Positions 15,439-17,417 of a stretch of DNA of 17,417 bases are shown here, piece after piece. The notes under the pieces are model-generated. The model was given only the letters and a program-made list of their open reading frames with translations, made no database searches and was not told where the DNA came from. Source of the DNA: Flavicella sp042091695 (GTDB lineage Bacteria > Bacteroidota > Bacteroidia > Flavobacteriales > Flavobacteriaceae); NCBI GenBank assembly GCA_042091695.1, contig JBELHA010000047.1, forward strand, positions 1-17,417, written 5' to 3'. A program made the translations under genes and the position numbers. Position 1 is the stretch's first letter. Each line of letters starts with the position of its first letter.

Positions 15439-16374
15439 CTAATAGGCGTTTATAAGTGCTACAATACGCTTCGTATCTTCCGAGTTTTGTACAGGGCTAA
15501 TGGGAAGACTCAATACTGTTTTCGCTAATTTTTCAGTTATAGGAAGTTCTAGATTCTTCAAAAAGGGGAGCCCTTCTTGTCGGTGAATAGCTATCGGATA
15601 GTGGATCATGGTTTGCACGTTATTTTCCAACAGATATGCTTGCAGGTCATCACGCGAATCACACTGAATCACATAGGCGTAAAAAACATGTTCTCCAGTA
15701 AGTGGTACAGAAGGAGTTAGGATTTTTGGATTGCTAAGATGGTTTGAATAATAGGCAGCAATATCTAGACGGTGTGCATTGTCTGTGTCCAAGTGAGGTA
15801 ACTTTACGGACAATAATGCCGCTTGAAGCTCGTCCAATCTAGAATTCCTTCCGATGTTACTGTGTACATATTTTTTAGGAGAACCATAATTTCTAAGTTT
15901 AGATACGACATCAGAAAGTGCAGGGTCATTGGTTGTAATTGCTCCCCCATCTCCTAGCGCTCCTAAATTTTTGGTAGGATAAAAACTAAAGGCTGCAGCA
16001 TCTCCAAGAGCACCTGCTCGTTGTCCATTTTTATTTTTAGCTCCATGNNNNNNNNNNNNNNNNNNNNNNNNNNNNNNNNNNNNNNNNNNNNNNNNNNNNN
16101 NNNNNNNNNNNNNNNNNNNNNNNNNNNNNNNNNNNNNNNNNNNNNNNAGTTTTCCCAAGGTCATATACCCTTGTAAAATCAATTCCAAGGCATCCAGTCC
16201 GTTACCAGCTCCAATACAGTAGTCTACACCACAATAGGAAGCGAACTCCTTTTCAAATTGCGTGAGTTTTTCCCCCATGATAAAGTATCCAGAAGCGACA
16301 AACGTTTTAAAAGCAGTATCAAATTCGTTTTGAAAACGCTGATTACAAGATTTGAGATCTAAAAAAGGTATCAT
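15439..16374 (-). CDS. fdtB: PLP-dependent sugar 3-aminotransferase (DegT/DnrJ/EryC1/StrS, FdtB-like), interrupted by an assembly gap
   Basis: The N-terminal piece (MIPFLDLKSC..., GAGNGLDALELIL at 55-67) and the C-terminal piece (from HGAKNKNG) clearly belong to one aminotransferase of the FdtB/QdtB type. The PLP-binding lysine is in SFYPTKNLGALGDGG, K135 in the gapped numbering. The run of 100 N replaces residues 76-109 of the reading frame. From my knowledge of family alignments, about 85-90 residues should separate the two pieces, including the conserved aspartate in the EDAAQAHG motif. The full protein would then be near 365 residues, so the printed frame is too short. The enzyme would add an amino group at C3 of dTDP-3-keto-6-deoxyhexose using glutamate. 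The start overlaps the preceding gene's stop by 4 bp (ATGA). Confidence 0.88.
   Translation of the reverse strand: MIPFLDLKSCNQRFQNEFDTAFKTFVASGYFIMGEKLTQFEKEFASYCGVDYCIGAGNGLDALELILQGYMTLGKXXXXXXXXXXXXXXXXXXXXXXXXXXXXXXXXXXHGAKNKNGQRAGALGDAAAFSFYPTKNLGALGDGGAITTNDPALSDVVSKLRNYGSPKKYVHSNIGRNSRLDELQAALLSVKLPHLDTDNAHRLDIAAYYSNHLSNPKILTPSVPLTGEHVFYAYVIQCDSRDDLQAYLLENNVQTMIHYPIAIHRQEGLPFLKNLELPITEKLAKTVLSLPISPVQNSEDTKRIVALINAY
16048..16147. other. Assembly gap of exactly 100 N
   Basis: The run is exactly 100 unknown bases, the usual placeholder for a scaffold gap of unknown size. It lies within the aminotransferase gene. The family length suggests that roughly 255-270 bases are really missing. 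That the frame stays open across the gap is chance or is compatible with a true length equal to 1 modulo 3. Confidence 0.95.
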
Positions 16375-17351
16375 AAGTACAAATTTGAAAGTTGTGTGTG
16401 TTTTTGGGGATTGATTTCGAAGGTATCATAGGTTTTTACACGGGCTCCAAAGCCTTCTTTCCAAGCCAACAATCCTTTGTTTAGTTTTAGTCCGTTTTGT
16501 TCTGTTGAAATACCAAAGTCAAAATAGGTTTTGTCTTTATAAACACCTTGTATTAAATGGTCAAATAGCAAGTCCAAACTCCCGAGGTTTGCGAGGGTTG
16601 GATGTGCAGATATGTACTGAGCATGCGCCACAGTATCCGTTTCAAAAATGGTAGTACCCCCAACAATAAGGTCGCCTTGATAGACACTAAATTGCCTTAT
16701 GTTTTTAGGGAAACGAGCTTTTAGCAACTGAATTTCTTCCAAACTGTGTACGGGTAGCACTCCGTGTTTGGCTTTTAGATTTGGTCTTAATATTTGTTCC
16801 CAAAAAGCTGTAAAATCACTTTCTTCTTCTATTCGTAGATTATTTTTAAGGGCTTTTTTCACCCCTCTCAAACGAATTTTTGATACCTGAATAGATTGTT
16901 GCAAAGCGAGTACTGAAGCTATATCCGATCTGATTCGTATTGCTGCCGTTAATTGAAGAACATAGTCTATTTCATCACTAGGTACTTCAGTATAAAAACC
17001 TGGTAATTTTTTCAATATAAAACTTGAAATGCCTTGTGTATCGAGGTATTGTATGAGTGTACTAAAAAGTATCAAATAGTCTGATGTCTTTAACTGTTTA
17101 TCTACAATAAGCCCCCCATAGGTCAAACCTTGATGAGAATACAAGCTGTTTTCTACCCTATTTGCAGGCAACAAAGCTAGTAGCTTGGTATCTTTAAACA
17201 GCAGAAAGGAGGAATCTTCAAAGCGAGCTTGGTGGTAGTCCATAAAATCACGTTTGAATAAAAACGTTGCATTTTTGGCCGTATCACAGAAAGCATCCCA
17301 TTGGTTTTGATCTTCAGGACTGTATTTTTTTAGTGTTATCAAGAGGAACAA
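16371..17351 (-). CDS. FemAB/GNAT-like acyltransferase of the amino-sugar cluster
   Basis: This 326-residue protein resembles the FemAB/GNAT superfamily found beside fdtA/fdtB-type genes. It has an N-terminal subdomain (about 1-150, with KNATFLFKRDFMDYH near 26-40) and a C-terminal acetyltransferase-like half containing FSVYQGDLIVGGTTIFETD and the later GLLAWKEGFGAR. By context it may N-acylate the 3-amino sugar, in place of a dedicated FdtC; this is inference. No ATG lies near the beginning of the conserved region. The frame opens with TTG at 17351 straight after an in-frame TAA, and a second TTG lies at 17342, so the exact start is uncertain. It overlaps the aminotransferase gene by 4 bp and is the first gene of the tightly packed group. 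Confidence 0.78.
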   Translation of the reverse strand: MFLLITLKKYSPEDQNQWDAFCDTAKNATFLFKRDFMDYHQARFEDSSFLLFKDTKLLALLPANRVENSLYSHQGLTYGGLIVDKQLKTSDYLILFSTLIQYLDTQGISSFILKKLPGFYTEVPSDEIDYVLQLTAAIRIRSDIASVLALQQSIQVSKIRLRGVKKALKNNLRIEEESDFTAFWEQILRPNLKAKHGVLPVHSLEEIQLLKARFPKNIRQFSVYQGDLIVGGTTIFETDTVAHAQYISAHPTLANLGSLDLLFDHLIQGVYKDKTYFDFGISTEQNGLKLNKGLLAWKEGFGARVKTYDTFEINPQKHTQLSNLYL

Positions 17352-17381
17352 TTAAAATATAGGTAAAAATAACATTTTAAG

Positions 17382-17395
17382 TATAGATATCTATA
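17382..17395. repeat. AT-rich perfect palindrome near the right edge
   Basis: TATAGATATCTATA is a perfect 14-bp palindrome about 30 nt upstream of the first codon of the acyltransferase gene. It could be an operator or simply AT-rich chance. The window ends 22 nt further on, so its context cannot be judged. Between 17352 and the edge there is also an in-frame ATG (17375) whose seven codons end at the TAA just before the TTG start. Confidence 0.3.
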
Positions 17396-17417
17396 AAAGG
17401 AAGTGTTCTTTTAAAAG

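Noticed and set aside
1..17417. CRISPR arrays, insertion sequences, phage genes or known defence systems
   Set aside because: No spaced direct repeats, transposase motifs, integrase or recognisable defence proteins were found in either strand. The genes are core housekeeping or surface-glycan genes.

Overview
The window looks like a chromosomal segment from a marine-type member of the Bacteroidota, most likely the family Flavobacteriaceae. Four things support this. The DNA is AT-rich by eye. There are no convincing Shine-Dalgarno sequences. Several genes are preceded by the Bacteroidota promoter element TAnnTTTG. The gene families are typical of flavobacteria: a DUF6452/DUF6048 pair, a PgpH-type HD hydrolase, MutS2 without an Smr domain, and an FdtA-like cupin. 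The sequence is a draft scaffold, with a run of exactly 100 N at 16048-16147 inside a gene.

Layout. Positions 1-219 hold tRNA genes on the minus strand: an intact tRNA-Ser(GCU), then a chimera in which the 5' two thirds of a tRNA-Pro(UGG) run directly into the 3' part of a tRNA-Arg(UCU). Next come a membrane HD-domain phosphodiesterase (minus), a thiolase and NlpC/P60 peptidase pair (plus, closed by a hairpin terminator), a lipoprotein/outer-membrane-protein pair (DUF6452/DUF6048), and a 2-oxoglutarate/Fe(II)-type oxygenase. A 59-codon two-helix membrane protein, too short for usual gene calling, and a second hairpin follow. Then come a SUI1/YciH factor, uracil-DNA glycosylase (minus), MutS2 (plus), a rhomboid protease (minus) and the RarA clamp-loader-like ATPase (plus). 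From 12805 to the right edge everything is on the minus strand.

The right-hand 4.6 kb is a surface-glycan cluster. In transcription order it holds a FemAB/GNAT-like acyltransferase, a PLP-dependent sugar aminotransferase (interrupted by the N gap), a Wzx-type flippase, an FdtA-like 3,4-ketoisomerase and a secreted protein of unknown function. FdtA plus this aminotransferase type is the signature of dTDP-3-amino-3,6-dideoxyhexose synthesis (Fuc3N or Qui3N). The GNAT-like protein is a plausible N-acylase, and the flippase would export the lipid-linked glycan. The first three genes are tightly coupled (4-bp overlap, then zero spacing), while fdtA has its own promoter-like element.

I see no CRISPR array, insertion sequence, phage gene or recognisable defence system. 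The most unusual observations are the fused tRNA-Pro/tRNA-Arg, the glycan-modification cluster with an unassigned acyltransferase, the small membrane protein, and two promoter-region inverted repeats with a shared core. The remaining genes are ordinary core genes.
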